The notes: generated from the letters alone by a model not told the origin. Positions 33,765 through 43,705 are shown, numbered from the stretch's first letter. The stretch: 64,000 bases of DNA from a bacterium (GCA_030430495.1 JAUIKM010000007.1:117205-181204); one strand, 5' to 3'. Translations and numbers: made by a program.

Positions 33765-34130
33765 ATGTATGCTCGTACGGAAGAATTCACCGAAACCCAG
33801 CAGGCGCTGGCGGCAATGGCCAAGCTCCTGTCGCATCCGGCCCGCATCGCCATCATAGAGCTGCTGGCGCAGGAGCGCTCCTGTATCTCGGGGAATATTG
33901 CGTCAAAACTGCCGCTCAGCCGTCCGACCGTTTCGCAACATCTGCAGGAACTTAAACGCGCCGGCGCCGTTATTGGCGAGGTCGAAAGTCAGCGTGTGTG
34001 TTACTGCCTCAATCCGGTATTTTTCAACCGCCTGCAGCCGCTCATGCGCTACCTCTTTGCCGAGGTGGATAAATACGCTGCTACGGCCGATCAAAGCTGC
34101 TGCAAACCTGGTGACGACAACACTTGCTGA
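33765..34130 (+). CDS. arsR: ArsR-family metalloid-responsive repressor
   Basis: 121 residues from the ATG at 33765. Winged helix-turn-helix: LSHPARIAIIELLAQER, SRPTVSQHLQELKRAG (recognition helix), and a wing ending SQRVCYCLNP. The classical ELCVC metal site is absent (ERSCISG carries one Cys, Cys40). Instead there are Cys79 and Cys81 on the wing and a C-terminal SCCKPGDDNTC (Cys112, 113, 121), reminiscent of the C-terminal Cys site of Acidithiobacillus ArsR, though with different spacing. Metalloid binding should release it from the palindrome just upstream, inducing itself and the aquaporin. Confidence 0.85.
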   Translation: MYARTEEFTETQQALAAMAKLLSHPARIAIIELLAQERSCISGNIASKLPLSRPTVSQHLQELKRAGAVIGEVESQRVCYCLNPVFFNRLQPLMRYLFAEVDKYAATADQSCCKPGDDNTC

Positions 34131-34229
34131 CTGCCTGCCTGAAAAAGCCTTTTTACTTGTCAACGGGATTGCAACATCAAGCCCGGTAGTTAAACAAACA
34201 CGCCGCGCGTGTTCCGTCGGAGTTTTAAC

Positions 34230-34991
34230 GTGAAAATTGCGTTGTTCAGCGACATACATGCAAACCTTCCGGCCCTGGAAGCCGTGCTGGAAGATATTCG
34301 TACTCAAAACGTCGACGCAACGTATTGCCTGGGCGATCTGGTCGGTTACGCGCCCTTTGCCAACGAAGTCGTTGAACGAATCAGAAATTTAAACATCGCA
34401 ACAATTGCCGGCAACTACGACGACGGGGTGGGGCGCAACTCGGACGACTGCGGCTGTGCCTACAAAACCGACCGCGACAGGGAAATGGGCAGGCAGTCGA
34501 TCGGTTTTACCAATGCCATTATCACGGATTCCAACCGCAGCTGGCTGCGCAATCTGCCGGCGCACATCAACCTGAATCTGGGTTATCACGAGGACTCGCT
34601 GAAAATATCACTGGTGCACGGCAGCCCGCGCCGCATCAATGAGTATTTGTTTGAAGACCGCAGCGACAATAGCCTGCTGCGTTTAATGTCCGATTGTGAC
34701 ATCATGTGCTGCGGACACACCCACAAGCCCTACCACAGGTTTATACAACACGAAGGTGAAAGCGCGCAAAAACTCATTGTAAACATCGGATCCGTCGGCA
34801 AACCCAAAGACGGCAATCCCGACGCGGCATATGTCGTACTCCACATGCCGCCGGAGCCGCGCCGCGCCGACCTCAGATCAGTCACCGTAGAATTGCGCCG
34901 CGTTGCGTACGACGTGGAGGCCGCCGCACGTGCCGTTGAGAGCAGTCCCTTGCCCAACGAATACGCCGATATGCTGCGTCGGGCTTTTTAA
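34230..34991 (+). CDS. Metallophosphoesterase
   Basis: 253 residues if started at the GTG at 34230, which gives the usual MKIALFSDIHANLPALEAV. The calcineurin-like metal ligands are all visible: DIH, YCLGDLVGYAP, GNYDD (in place of GNHD), LVHGSPR and GHTHKPYH. It would hydrolyse a phosphoester or phosphodiester; substrate unknown. The Tyr in place of His within GN-x-D is a departure from many relatives. It follows arsR by 99 bases and may be co-transcribed. Confidence 0.85.
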   Translation: MKIALFSDIHANLPALEAVLEDIRTQNVDATYCLGDLVGYAPFANEVVERIRNLNIATIAGNYDDGVGRNSDDCGCAYKTDRDREMGRQSIGFTNAIITDSNRSWLRNLPAHINLNLGYHEDSLKISLVHGSPRRINEYLFEDRSDNSLLRLMSDCDIMCCGHTHKPYHRFIQHEGESAQKLIVNIGSVGKPKDGNPDAAYVVLHMPPEPRRADLRSVTVELRRVAYDVEAAARAVESSPLPNEYADMLRRAF

Positions 34992-35231
34992 GAAAGGGCG
35001 CACAAATTTCTCAGTTCGCACGTAATTGCCTTGCTTTTTCATCAGGTGGTTAAAGGTTGAATTAGTCCGTTTTTCGCTGTTACAATTGTTTTACTGAACC
35101 GTCTTGCCGCCATACAGCGATTGCAGTTCGCAGCGAGCAGTCAGGCGACTTAAACCAAACGCGGATCCCGTTCGGTTTTGATCAGCCGGCCAATTGCTTC
35201 CATCTTCTGTTTAACAAACACACAAAACTCC

Positions 35232-36077
35232 ATGAAATCAAACATTCATGGCAGCGGCCTTCTGCGCCGTCTGCCCGCATTGATAGTGGCTCTTTCAACG
35301 ATCATTATGACCGAGCAGGCTCACAGCCACATTCCGATCATGCCGGCGCCGCAGCCGCCAGGCTTTTACATTGGCGGCAGTATAGGATATGATATTAACC
35401 GTTTTTCCAGTTTCGACCTGGACTATGGCGGACTATTAACTCTGGACGACGCTGCGACAGAAAGCAACAATTCTATCTATGCCGGTCTGACGGTTGATTA
35501 CTGCCTGGGTGATCCGAGAGACTGGATATGGAGTGTAAGCAGCGCCATTCTTGTTCGCCGGCGCTCGTTTTCGACTCGTGCAGATGGCGTTGCTATTCCA
35601 CTCGACGCCAATTCATGCGCCGGCGCTGTTAGCGCGGCGGGAACATATGATGTTGAATTCGACAATCTGGAAGTTAATCTGTCGGCGATTGTTAATCGAA
35701 GGTTGTGGCAAAGTCGATTTCATGTCGGCCTGGGCCTGGGGCTTGGAATTACCGGTCAAAGCAGGGAGGAGGAACATCTGACTGTTGAACCCGATGCACT
35801 GTTTGCCGGACCGGAGTGCCGCATTGTACAAACGGACAGAATAGTCCCAAGGGAAGAGGGAAATGTCGCCGATGTTTACCCTGAAACTTCGGAGGAAACA
35901 GTTCTTGATCCGCAGATGATTTTATCACTGCGCTATGTGCTGGGATCCGTTGGGAGAATTGTCGTCACGCCAACCGCTACGCTCAATATCGGAATGTCGG
36001 GATTGGGCGGCGAAGAGGCGCAGTGGCGGCGAACAAGTCTGTCATTCGGTCTTGAGTTGACAAAAGCCCTCCAGTGA
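35232..36077 (+). CDS. Outer-membrane beta-barrel protein
   Basis: 281 residues from the ATG at 35232. It has a signal peptide (LLRRLPALIVALSTIIMTEQ) and a small outer-membrane-type beta-barrel: alternating strands such as FYIGGSIGYDINRFSSFDLD, SIYAGLTVDYCLGD, RFHVGLGLGLGITG, and a C-terminal strand TSLSFGLELTKALQ. No family name is assigned. A related, frameshifted copy follows 150 bases downstream. Confidence 0.7.
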   Translation: MKSNIHGSGLLRRLPALIVALSTIIMTEQAHSHIPIMPAPQPPGFYIGGSIGYDINRFSSFDLDYGGLLTLDDAATESNNSIYAGLTVDYCLGDPRDWIWSVSSAILVRRRSFSTRADGVAIPLDANSCAGAVSAAGTYDVEFDNLEVNLSAIVNRRLWQSRFHVGLGLGLGITGQSREEEHLTVEPDALFAGPECRIVQTDRIVPREEGNVADVYPETSEETVLDPQMILSLRYVLGSVGRIVVTPTATLNIGMSGLGGEEAQWRRTSLSFGLELTKALQ

Positions 36078-36101
36078 TGTGAGGTGTGAATTTAACGCTG
36101 C

Positions 36102-36146
36102 GATTCGACGGAGCGTACGGCACCAACGCAGACGCTCCGTCGAATC
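36102..36146. repeat. 15-bp perfect inverted repeat
   Basis: GATTCGACGGAGCGT (36102-36116) and ACGCTCCGTCGAATC (36132-36146) pair perfectly around a 15-base loop. It lies 25 bases after the stop of the barrel gene and has no T-run, so it is either a factor-dependent terminator stem or an mRNA 3'-end stabiliser. It separates two paralogous genes. Confidence 0.85.
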
Positions 36147-36224
36147 AGTTGAGACCGACAATATCCCGACCGACTTGACCTGTAATGCGACGTGTAGTTT
36201 AACAAGCAATCATTGAGCTTGAAA

Positions 36225-37066
36225 GTGAAGAATCATTCGCACAATAACACCTTTAACCATAGTCTGATGTGTTTCGCGGTAGTACTGGGACTTTTGGCGG
36301 GCAAGGCCAATTCCGCAAGTTCCATGCCATTTGTCAGAGCGACTCCGCCTCCTGTGTTTTACCTGGGAGTCGAAATCGGCTTTGACCTTAACGCCTTTTC
36401 CAACCTCTCCGTGGACTACCCCGGCTCCTTTGTGTTGAAGTCTGTCCCGGTGGCAATTCAGAACCATTGGTACATTGGATTGGTCTCCGACTACTACCTG
36501 AATGATCCCGAGAACCTGGAGTGGCTGTTGAGCACAAAAATTCTGCTGCATGTGCGATCGTTCACCGTAGCCGCCGCCAAAGTTGACCTGCCGCTCGAAT
36601 TGCATGCCTGTGGGGGGAAGACTTCAGGCGCCGGTGACTACGAGGTGGCAATCGCAAATACCGAGTGGAACATCTCTGCGGTATTGAGTCGCACACTGAA
36701 AAAGAGCAAAGGATATTGGGGCTGGGGTTTGGTCTTGGAATTTCGCGTTTACACAAAAAGAGTGAATCGGTAGAATTACGTGCCGATGGTTCGACGGCAA
36801 CTGACTGCCGTATAGCGGCAACCGCACATCTGATTCCCGGTGACGAAGGCAGGCGTGCGCAGGTCAGCGCGACAGAAACAAATACCACTTTGCCGGACCC
36901 TCGACTGGTATTCAGTGTCCGCTACTTTGAGTGGGCTTTGGGGCGTGTTCTTGTGACGCCGGTCCTGACCGCCAATGTCGGATTGGTGACAACAGGCAAT
37001 GACGAAATTAATTGGCGGCAGAATTCAATAAGTCTTGGCATCAACTTTACAAAAGCAATCGATTGA
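36225..37066 (+). pseudogene. Frameshifted paralogue of the upstream barrel protein
   Basis: The first part (from the GTG at 36225; a TTG at 36213 is an alternative) encodes a signal peptide and barrel strands like those of the upstream gene (PVFYLGVEIGFDLNAFSNLS beside FYIGGSIGYDINRFSSFDLD). It then reads into YWGWGLVLEFRVYTKRVNR and stops at 36773. The homologous continuation (GLGFGLGISRLHKKSE, then INWRQNSISLGINFTKAID) is in another frame. The switch lies at about 36715-36730, near two runs of G, and equals loss of one base. Recent pseudogene or a sequence error in a G-run; programmed shifting is unlikely as no slippery site was seen. Confidence 0.75.
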
Positions 37067-37079
37067 CAGCGTGGGCAAA

Positions 37080-38207
37080 TCATGTGTCCGCGTCAACAGC
37101 CTGACTGCGCCAAAACAACAACCTGTTGACATCCATTTTGCGCAGCGGCTTTTCCAGGTAGCGATACGTCAGCGCGCCGACGAGAGCCGGAAAACAGAGA
37201 TAAACGACAAGTACAGGAACGCGAAGCCCAAGCCCCGAGTCCCCGAATCCCGCAGCCGGAAGCAGAGCCGCAAGTAAATAAATGCTCAGTGCATGCGTGA
37301 TGTACAAAGAATACGAGCGCCGCCCCCAGTACTGCATCAATCGCGATTCAAACAATCGCTTCGCCGGGCCGACTTCGTGCGCGAGGCCAAACAAAAACAA
37401 CGCAAAAAGCAGAACCAGCCAGAAGACTTTGTAGCCCTGAACCTCCATCCACACGCCCAGAATCAGTGCCGCGACAAAGAGCGCCGGTGTTAACACATCC
37501 CAGCGCCAGTGCCGCAGGATGCCCGCGCGGAACACGTGATACAACAGGCAGCCCGCCGTGAATTCCGTCACCAGGCGTATCATGAAGTCGTAGCCGTAGA
37601 CCCCGATGTTTAACATCCACGTGCAGACAATGCTCATGCCGATCAGCAGAAACGTTGCGCCCGCAAACGCCGCCCAGGCGCTGCGAAGCCGCCACAGCAG
37701 CGCACTCAAAACCGGAAACGTCAGATAGGCCAGCCACTCGCTGCTGAGCGACCAGGCCGGGTAATTCCACGAAAACTTCATCGGCAGAATCCAGGCCTGA
37801 ATCAGCAGCAGATTTGTCAGCACGTCAAAACCGCCGCTGTCACGCAGCAGTCCCGGGTCGCGCCCGCTCAGCCCGGCCACGCCCGCCAGAAGCAAAAGAA
37901 CAACAAGCGTCAACACGTGCAGCGGATAAATGCGCCAGAGGCGGCGCAGCACAAAGGCGACGTAACCCGTGCCGCGCGGCGTCTGAAACTCCGGCGCGTA
38001 GCGATAACTCAGCACAAAACCGCTTAACACAAAAAAGATGTCGACGCGAATGTGTCCGGAACCGACGATCGGACGCAGAAATCCGGCGAACTCCGGCACG
38101 AGCGCAAGCAGGTGCGACTGTGCGTGAAACAACACCACCCACCAGGCAATGAAGGCGCGCACGCCGCCGAGGGCGGGTATAAAATGCGGTTTGGGCAGCG
38201 TTGTCAT
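37080..38207 (-). CDS. Acyltransferase 3 family membrane protein
   Basis: 375 residues with about ten membrane helices. The N-terminal PALGGVRAFIAWWVVLFHAQ carries the conserved R and H of the acyltransferase-3 (OafA/YrhL-like) fold, followed by RVDIFFVLSGFVLSYRY. Such proteins move acyl groups onto surface polysaccharide, lipid A or secreted compounds at the inner membrane. The substrate cannot be told. It converges on the frameshifted barrel gene; only 13 bases separate them. Confidence 0.85.
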   Translation of the reverse strand: MTTLPKPHFIPALGGVRAFIAWWVVLFHAQSHLLALVPEFAGFLRPIVGSGHIRVDIFFVLSGFVLSYRYAPEFQTPRGTGYVAFVLRRLWRIYPLHVLTLVVLLLLAGVAGLSGRDPGLLRDSGGFDVLTNLLLIQAWILPMKFSWNYPAWSLSSEWLAYLTFPVLSALLWRLRSAWAAFAGATFLLIGMSIVCTWMLNIGVYGYDFMIRLVTEFTAGCLLYHVFRAGILRHWRWDVLTPALFVAALILGVWMEVQGYKVFWLVLLFALFLFGLAHEVGPAKRLFESRLMQYWGRRSYSLYITHALSIYLLAALLPAAGFGDSGLGLRVPVLVVYLCFPALVGALTYRYLEKPLRKMDVNRLLFWRSQAVDADT

Positions 38208-38438
38208 GCCCGCAAATTATGGATTTATTTCGTCCGCTGCCGCGTCGCCCGTCGCGTGGTTGTACTTCCGCCTGCAAACCGGCTGGCGGCCTGACCAATT
38301 CTCCCGCAGTGACAATCGAGAATCAGGCGAGGGATCGCGTTTGCCGATTGCCGTATTTCGCCGTAGTTTGCGCATCTCCATTTCAGGTTCTCTCCTCAAT
38401 GTATGTCTTGTGTTAATCTCAATCACCGAGAGGGCTTT

Positions 38439-39572
38439 ATGCGTTCATTGCCTGTCTATCTGTTGTCGATTACCTTGTGTGTCCTGCTGGCGTCCTGCGC
38501 CGGTCGTCGCGAAGACGTCGATGACGCGGCGGACCTGGCTGCTGTTGAAAAGGATTCCGCTGCACGCGCCGATGAACACGCGGCGCAGCCGGCATCACAG
38601 CCGGTTAAACCGCGCGTCGTGACGGACACTTCGCTGTACGACACGGACGACCCGGCTATCTGGGTCCACCCGGAGGACCACTCCAAAAGTCTGATTCTGG
38701 GAACCGACAAGGATTCGATCGGCGCGCTGCTGGTGTACGACCTGAACGGCAAACTGCAGATGGATCTCTGTGTGCGCGATCTGCGGCGGCCCAACAACGT
38801 GGATGTGGAATACGGGTTCCAGCTGGGCGACAGAAAACTCGACATCGCGGTATTGACCGAGCGCCTTACAAACAAGATTCGCATATTCAGCGTGCCGGAT
38901 ATGAAGCCGATTGACCACGGCGGAATTGCAGTGTTTGCCGGCGAGAGCGAACAGGCGCCCATGGGGATAGCTCTCTACAAACGCCCGCTGGACGGTCAGA
39001 TCTTTGCCATCGTCGGCCGCAAGGGTGGTCCGAGCGGTTCCTATTTGTGGCAGTACGCGCTCAACGACAACGGCAAGGGATATTTGCAGGCAAGCAAAGT
39101 ACGCGCTTTCGGTGCGTTCAGCGGCAAAAATGAAATCGAGGCGATCGTCGTTGACGATCAGCTGGGCTACGTGTACTACTCGGACGAAGGGCACGGCGTC
39201 CGCAAATACCATGCGGATCCGGCGAAGGGCGATGAGGAACTGGCCTTGTTCGCCACGGATGGATTTGCGGAAGATCACGAAGGCATCTCGATTTACACTC
39301 TCACCGACGACACGGGATATATCCTCGTCTCCGATCAGCAGGCGAATACGTTCCGCGTGTTTCCGCGCGAGGGGATGCCCGGCAAACCGAACGACCACCC
39401 GCTTCTGGATGTCATCGCCGTTTCAACCAACGAAAGCGACGGCTCCGAGAGCAGTTCCGTCAACTTTGGACCGCAATACCCGCACGGCATCTTTGTGGCG
39501 ATGTCCGACAACCGCACGTTCCAGATTTACGCCTGGGAGGATATCGCCCGCGGCAGGCTGAAAATGCGTTAA
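38439..39572 (+). CDS. Phytase-type beta-propeller lipoprotein
   Basis: 377 residues from the ATG at 38439 (GAGGG upstream). Signal peptide ends in the lipobox LLASC, so it is lipidated. The mature protein follows the beta-propeller phytase pattern: DTDDPAIWVHPEDHSKSLIL, GTDKDSIGALLVYDLNG, RRPNNVDVEYGF, and FAEDHEGISIYTL, which carry the acidic calcium-binding residues. Phytases of this family release phosphate from phytate using calcium. Envelope-anchored phosphate scavenging is the likely role. Related 3-phytase-like proteins may act on other phosphates. Confidence 0.85.
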   Translation: MRSLPVYLLSITLCVLLASCAGRREDVDDAADLAAVEKDSAARADEHAAQPASQPVKPRVVTDTSLYDTDDPAIWVHPEDHSKSLILGTDKDSIGALLVYDLNGKLQMDLCVRDLRRPNNVDVEYGFQLGDRKLDIAVLTERLTNKIRIFSVPDMKPIDHGGIAVFAGESEQAPMGIALYKRPLDGQIFAIVGRKGGPSGSYLWQYALNDNGKGYLQASKVRAFGAFSGKNEIEAIVVDDQLGYVYYSDEGHGVRKYHADPAKGDEELALFATDGFAEDHEGISIYTLTDDTGYILVSDQQANTFRVFPREGMPGKPNDHPLLDVIAVSTNESDGSESSSVNFGPQYPHGIFVAMSDNRTFQIYAWEDIARGRLKMR

Positions 39573-39615
39573 GTCGGTCGCCGTTTTCCGGCTGGAGCTG
39601 GTCTGTATCTTTTTG

Positions 39616-39640
39616 AAGCCCCTTGCGTAGGGGCTTTTTT
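39616..39640 (+). terminator. Intrinsic terminator after the phytase gene
   Basis: AAGCCCCT and AGGGGCTT form an 8-bp stem around TGCGT, ending in six T residues. It lies 44 bases after the stop codon. Confidence 0.93.
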
Positions 39641-39769
39641 GTTCTCAGACCCATCGTGGATGTGAGGGGACCAGGTCTGTTGAACGTCTTGCCAGGTCGG
39701 GTGTAACATCACTGTTCTGTACCCAGACCAAATTCACATATTGTTGGATCAGACCAAGGAGTCCGGCGC

Positions 39770-42700
39770 GTGTACCGCACTTTTCCTATTTCACGTTCCT
39801 GTTTGTCATTGTTGTTGCTGCTTGCCATTGTGTTCACATCCACTCCGGCGGCGGGAGTCGCTCAGGACAGTTACAGTCCGCATGGCGGCATGATGCGCTT
39901 TCCGGCCATCAGTGCGCAGAACATCGTTTTCATGTATGCCAACGATCTCTGGCTCGTTGACCGCATGGGCGGAACGGCGCGCCTGCTTGCCAGTCCGGCC
40001 GGTATGGAGCGTTATCCGATGTTTTCGCCTGACGGGCGAACGATTGCATTCCGAGGCAATTACGATGGCAACAATGACCTGTATACAGTGAGCGTGGACG
40101 GCGGGCTGCCGTTCCGCGTCACTCATCACCCTCATTCTGAAAATCTCACTTCCTGGTCGCCCGACGGCCGCGAGCTCCTGTTCACGATTTTTGGACTTGG
40201 CGAGCATCCGCGCACGAGTCAGCTGTTCCGCGTCAGCGTGGACGGCGGGCTGCCGGTCAAGCTGCCGGTGCCCTACGGCGACGCCGCGGTGATAAGCCCG
40301 GACGGCGAGTGGCTGGCCTACACGCCGACCAACCGCGACAATCGCACCTGGAAACGCTACCGCGGCGGCCTTGCTTCGGACATCTGGCTGTTTAACCTCA
40401 AGAACAATTCTTCGCGCCAACTCACCGAGTGGGAGGGCACGGACACGCGGCCGATGTGGCAGGGCGGCATGATTTATTACCTGTCGGATCGCGGCGCCGG
40501 AGCGCGGCTTAACATCTGGAAAGTTGACCCGGCGCAGGGCAATCACACGCAGGTGACGAACTTCACGGAATTCGACGTCAAGTGGCCGTCGATCGGTCCC
40601 GGTCCCGACGGCAAAGGCGAAATTGTCTTTCAGTACGGCTCCGAATTGCAGGTGCTCGATCTGGGAACCGAGCAGATCCGCACGGTCGATGTTTCCATTC
40701 CGGGCGTGCGCCCGCAATTGCGCACACAGACGGTCGACGCCTCGAAAAATATTATGTCCCGCGACATCTCACCGACCGGCAAACAGGTTGTCGTTTGCGG
40801 CCGCGGCGATGTCTGGGTGCTGCCCGCACAGCATGGCTCACCCGTCAATCTGACGCGCAGCGATTCGGTGGCCGAGCGCTCGGCGGTCTGGAGTCCCGAC
40901 GCTGCTTCGATTGCCTACGCCTCTGATCTGCGCGGCGACAGCTACGACATTTACATTCGTCCCGCGCGCGGCGGCGATGAAAAGCGCGTCAGCGACAAAC
41001 GCTTTGGTTTTATCAACGGCCTGTATTGGTCGCCCGACAGCAAAAAAATCGCCGTGACCAACGAAGCGGGCGAAGTGTATCTGGTGGACGCGGCGGGTGC
41101 GCCGACGACGCTCGTCGAGAGCAATCTGCGCAACGCCGGCCGCGTCAGCTGGTCGCACAATTCTCAGTGGCTGACCTATGTTCGCGATCTGCACCGCTCC
41201 GGTACGGCGGTGGTGCTGTACGACAGCAAAACGAAAAAATCGCACCAGGTAACCGCCGGGCTTTACGGCGACTCCTGGCCGACCTTTGATCGCAAAGGCG
41301 AGTATCTGTACTTCGCCACGCAGCGCGAGTTCAGCTCTCCCAGCTACGCGGATTACGGCAATAACTTTGTCTACAATTCAACCGATGTATTGGTGGTTGT
41401 GCCCCTGCAAAAGGACGGCAAGTCGCCGCTCCAGCCGAAATTCGACCGCGAGGAAGTCAAAGAAGATGACGCGGCCGACAAAAAAGACGAAGACAAAGGC
41501 GACGACAAAAAGGATGACAAATCAGACGAGGACGACGATCTTCAGATCGACCTGGACGGCTTTGAACAACGCGCCGTTCTGGTGCCGGTCGACCGCGGTC
41601 TGTTCTACGGTCTGTCGGTCAATAATAATGGCGAACTGCTGTACCTGCGCGGCGGCTCGGACAATTCCGCCGGACCTTCCCTGATGATCGTCAATCCGTT
41701 CGATGACAAACCGGAAGAAAAGTCCGTCAAAGCGGGCGTGTTCGCAGTGAGTTTCAGCGCCGACGGAAAAAAAGCTCTGGTAACATCCGCCGGCGGCATG
41801 AGCATTATCAACACGGCGGCCGCCCAGACGGGTGAGGGTGTTTCGACCAGCGGCATGAACATGACCATCCGTCCGCAGGCCGAATGGCGTCAGATCTATC
41901 ACGAGGCATGGCGACTGTATCGCGACTATTTTTACGATCCGGGCATGCACAAGGTCAACTGGCCCGGGATGCGCGACCTTTATGCCGGCATGCTGCCGGA
42001 TGTCCGCTCGCGCGATGATCTTTCCTATGTGATTTCCGAACTGATGTCCGAGCTCAACGTCGGCCACACCTATTACGCCGGAAGCAGCCCCGATCAGGCC
42101 CCCAGTCTCAGCGTCGGCATGCTCGGCGTCGACTGGGAATTGCACAACGGCGCTTACCGCATCAAACACGTCTTTCAGGGCGCTGAGTGGGAAACCGATG
42201 CGCGCAACCCACTGCAACACGCGGACGGCGAGATTGGCGAGGGCGACTACGTCCTGGCCGTCAACAATACACCGATCAATGTCGGCATGGACCCCTGGGC
42301 GGCGTTCCAGGGCCTGGGCGGCGCTACGGTGGAGCTGACCGTTTCCAACAAACCGACGATCGACAAAGACGCCCGCACGGTGGTTGTTAAACTGCTCAAC
42401 TCGGAAATCGGCCTGCGTTACCGCGACTGGGTCGAATCGAATCGCCGTCACGTCGAAGAAAAAAGCGGCGGCAAGATTGCGTACATCTACGTGCCGGCCA
42501 CGGGCGTCAGCGGCCAGAACGAACTGATCCGCCAGTATGTGGCGCAGTGGGGCAGGCCGGCATTGCTGATCGACGACCGCTGGAACGGCGGCGGCCAGAT
42601 TCCCGATCGTTTTGTCGAGCTGTTAAACAGACCGATCCGCGGCTATTGGGCGACGCGACACAACGGGCAGAACATCACGCCGCCGGATGCCAACTCCGGG

Positions 42701-43099
42701 CCGAAGGCCATGCTGATCAACGGTGCGGCCGGCTCGGGCGGCGATGCTTTCCCGTACTTGTTCCGTCAGGCCGGCCTCGGCAAGCTGATCGGCACGCGCA
42801 CCTGGGGCGGTCTGGTCGGCATAAGCGGCAACCCGCAGCTGATCGACGGCGCCGGCGTCACCGTACCGACCTTTGGATTTTACGAAGTCGACGGCACCTG
42901 GGGCATTGAAGGCCACGGCGTCGATCCCGACATCAAAGTTGTCGACGATCCGGCAAAAATGGTCAACGGCGGCGATCCGCAGCTGGACGCGGCCATTGAT
43001 CACCTGTTAATGGAACTGCGCAGCAATCCATCGACGCTCACGCCTCCGCCGGCCTATCCGGACCGCAGCGGCATGGGCATTCTGGAGCGCGACAAGTAA
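39770..43099 (+). CDS. Tricorn-like S41 protease with propeller and PDZ domain
   Basis: 1,109 residues from a GTG preceded by AAGGAG. Signal peptide (about 1-31), then two WD40/TolB-like propellers (about 40-330 and 340-560), a very acidic/basic linker (about 560-600) such as KKDEDKGDDKKDDKSDEDDD, a tail-specific-protease region, a PDZ segment and the S41 catalytic domain. By comparison with archaeal tricorn, candidate catalytic residues are His727 in GMHKVNW, Ser989 in GSGGDAF and Glu1047 in EGHGVDP. It probably degrades peptides in the periplasm. The signal peptide sets it apart from cytosolic archaeal tricorn. Confidence 0.88.
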   Translation: MYRTFPISRSCLSLLLLLAIVFTSTPAAGVAQDSYSPHGGMMRFPAISAQNIVFMYANDLWLVDRMGGTARLLASPAGMERYPMFSPDGRTIAFRGNYDGNNDLYTVSVDGGLPFRVTHHPHSENLTSWSPDGRELLFTIFGLGEHPRTSQLFRVSVDGGLPVKLPVPYGDAAVISPDGEWLAYTPTNRDNRTWKRYRGGLASDIWLFNLKNNSSRQLTEWEGTDTRPMWQGGMIYYLSDRGAGARLNIWKVDPAQGNHTQVTNFTEFDVKWPSIGPGPDGKGEIVFQYGSELQVLDLGTEQIRTVDVSIPGVRPQLRTQTVDASKNIMSRDISPTGKQVVVCGRGDVWVLPAQHGSPVNLTRSDSVAERSAVWSPDAASIAYASDLRGDSYDIYIRPARGGDEKRVSDKRFGFINGLYWSPDSKKIAVTNEAGEVYLVDAAGAPTTLVESNLRNAGRVSWSHNSQWLTYVRDLHRSGTAVVLYDSKTKKSHQVTAGLYGDSWPTFDRKGEYLYFATQREFSSPSYADYGNNFVYNSTDVLVVVPLQKDGKSPLQPKFDREEVKEDDAADKKDEDKGDDKKDDKSDEDDDLQIDLDGFEQRAVLVPVDRGLFYGLSVNNNGELLYLRGGSDNSAGPSLMIVNPFDDKPEEKSVKAGVFAVSFSADGKKALVTSAGGMSIINTAAAQTGEGVSTSGMNMTIRPQAEWRQIYHEAWRLYRDYFYDPGMHKVNWPGMRDLYAGMLPDVRSRDDLSYVISELMSELNVGHTYYAGSSPDQAPSLSVGMLGVDWELHNGAYRIKHVFQGAEWETDARNPLQHADGEIGEGDYVLAVNNTPINVGMDPWAAFQGLGGATVELTVSNKPTIDKDARTVVVKLLNSEIGLRYRDWVESNRRHVEEKSGGKIAYIYVPATGVSGQNELIRQYVAQWGRPALLIDDRWNGGGQIPDRFVELLNRPIRGYWATRHNGQNITPPDANSGPKAMLINGAAGSGGDAFPYLFRQAGLGKLIGTRTWGGLVGISGNPQLIDGAGVTVPTFGFYEVDGTWGIEGHGVDPDIKVVDDPAKMVNGGDPQLDAAIDHLLMELRSNPSTLTPPPAYPDRSGMGILERDK

Positions 43100-43130
43100 A
43101 CATTTCTCGCGAACAAAAGCGGGTACCACG

Positions 43131-43161
43131 ACCGCCGGAGCTGCTGTTCCGGCGGTTTTTT
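43131..43161 (+). terminator. Intrinsic terminator after the tricorn-like gene
   Basis: ACCGCCGGA and TCCGGCGGT form a perfect 9-bp stem around an eight-base loop, followed by six T residues, 30 bases after the stop. Confidence 0.93.
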
Positions 43162-43204
43162 ATTGCCGAAGGTATTCGGCGCGTTCGCATCGAATGGTCG
43201 GCGG

Positions 43205-43490
43205 AGCGCGTTTAACCACGTTCTGCCGCCCGTTTGAGCACGAAAATTGCCCGTTTAATCATTTCAGCTTGTGAGCGTGTTGCAAGCGCCCCATTTTGCC
43301 CTTGTCGAAACCTCTGGAGTTTCGGCCGCGCCATGCCTTTTCGGCGGCAAAACAGCCCGCAACCGCGGGAGCTGCCGAAAAAATATCTGGAGCTTTCCCG
43401 GAGTGGGAGAGAAATGTTTCGGGGTGAGAAAATCGCGAAAACATTGGAAAGGCAGTGGCGGAGGCGGTGGCCCTTTTTTGTGCGGTGCAC
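43205..43490. repeat. Decayed intergenic repeat, copy at 43.2 kb
   Basis: Aligned by eye with 52185-52500. Shared landmarks in the same order are AGCACGAAA, TGTTGC, GTCGAAACCTCTGGAGTTTC then GGCCGCGCC, and finally a G-rich tract (GGAAAGGCAGTGGCGG). A weaker relative is in 31980-32235 (CCGACCCTGGAGTCTGAAGG, GGTGGTGGCGGGAA). Confidence 0.6.
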
Positions 43491-43659
43491 CGTCGCCCGT
43501 TGTTTAACTTTCAGACTCTGAAATTTACCCGTCGGCTTCAAATCCGGCACCGCGGCCCGGCGTTTAACACTTTTAAACATCAGGTCTGTCCGGAAACTAC
43601 TTTGCAAACTCGGATAGCCGCGATCAAAAGTTGCGTCCTGCCCGGATGTTTAACACGTC

Positions 43660-43705
43660 GCACTCGCTGACGAACAAAAGCAAAAAGCAAGCCACACGCA
43701 GGGGG
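43660..43705 (-). repeat. Reverse-oriented copy of the arm-A core
   Basis: On the minus strand this reads GGCTTGCTTTTTGCTTTTG then TTCGTCAGCGAG, related to GGCTCGCTTTCTGACATT then TTTGTCAGCGGG of arm A. About 100 bases upstream of the transporter start. Confidence 0.5.
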
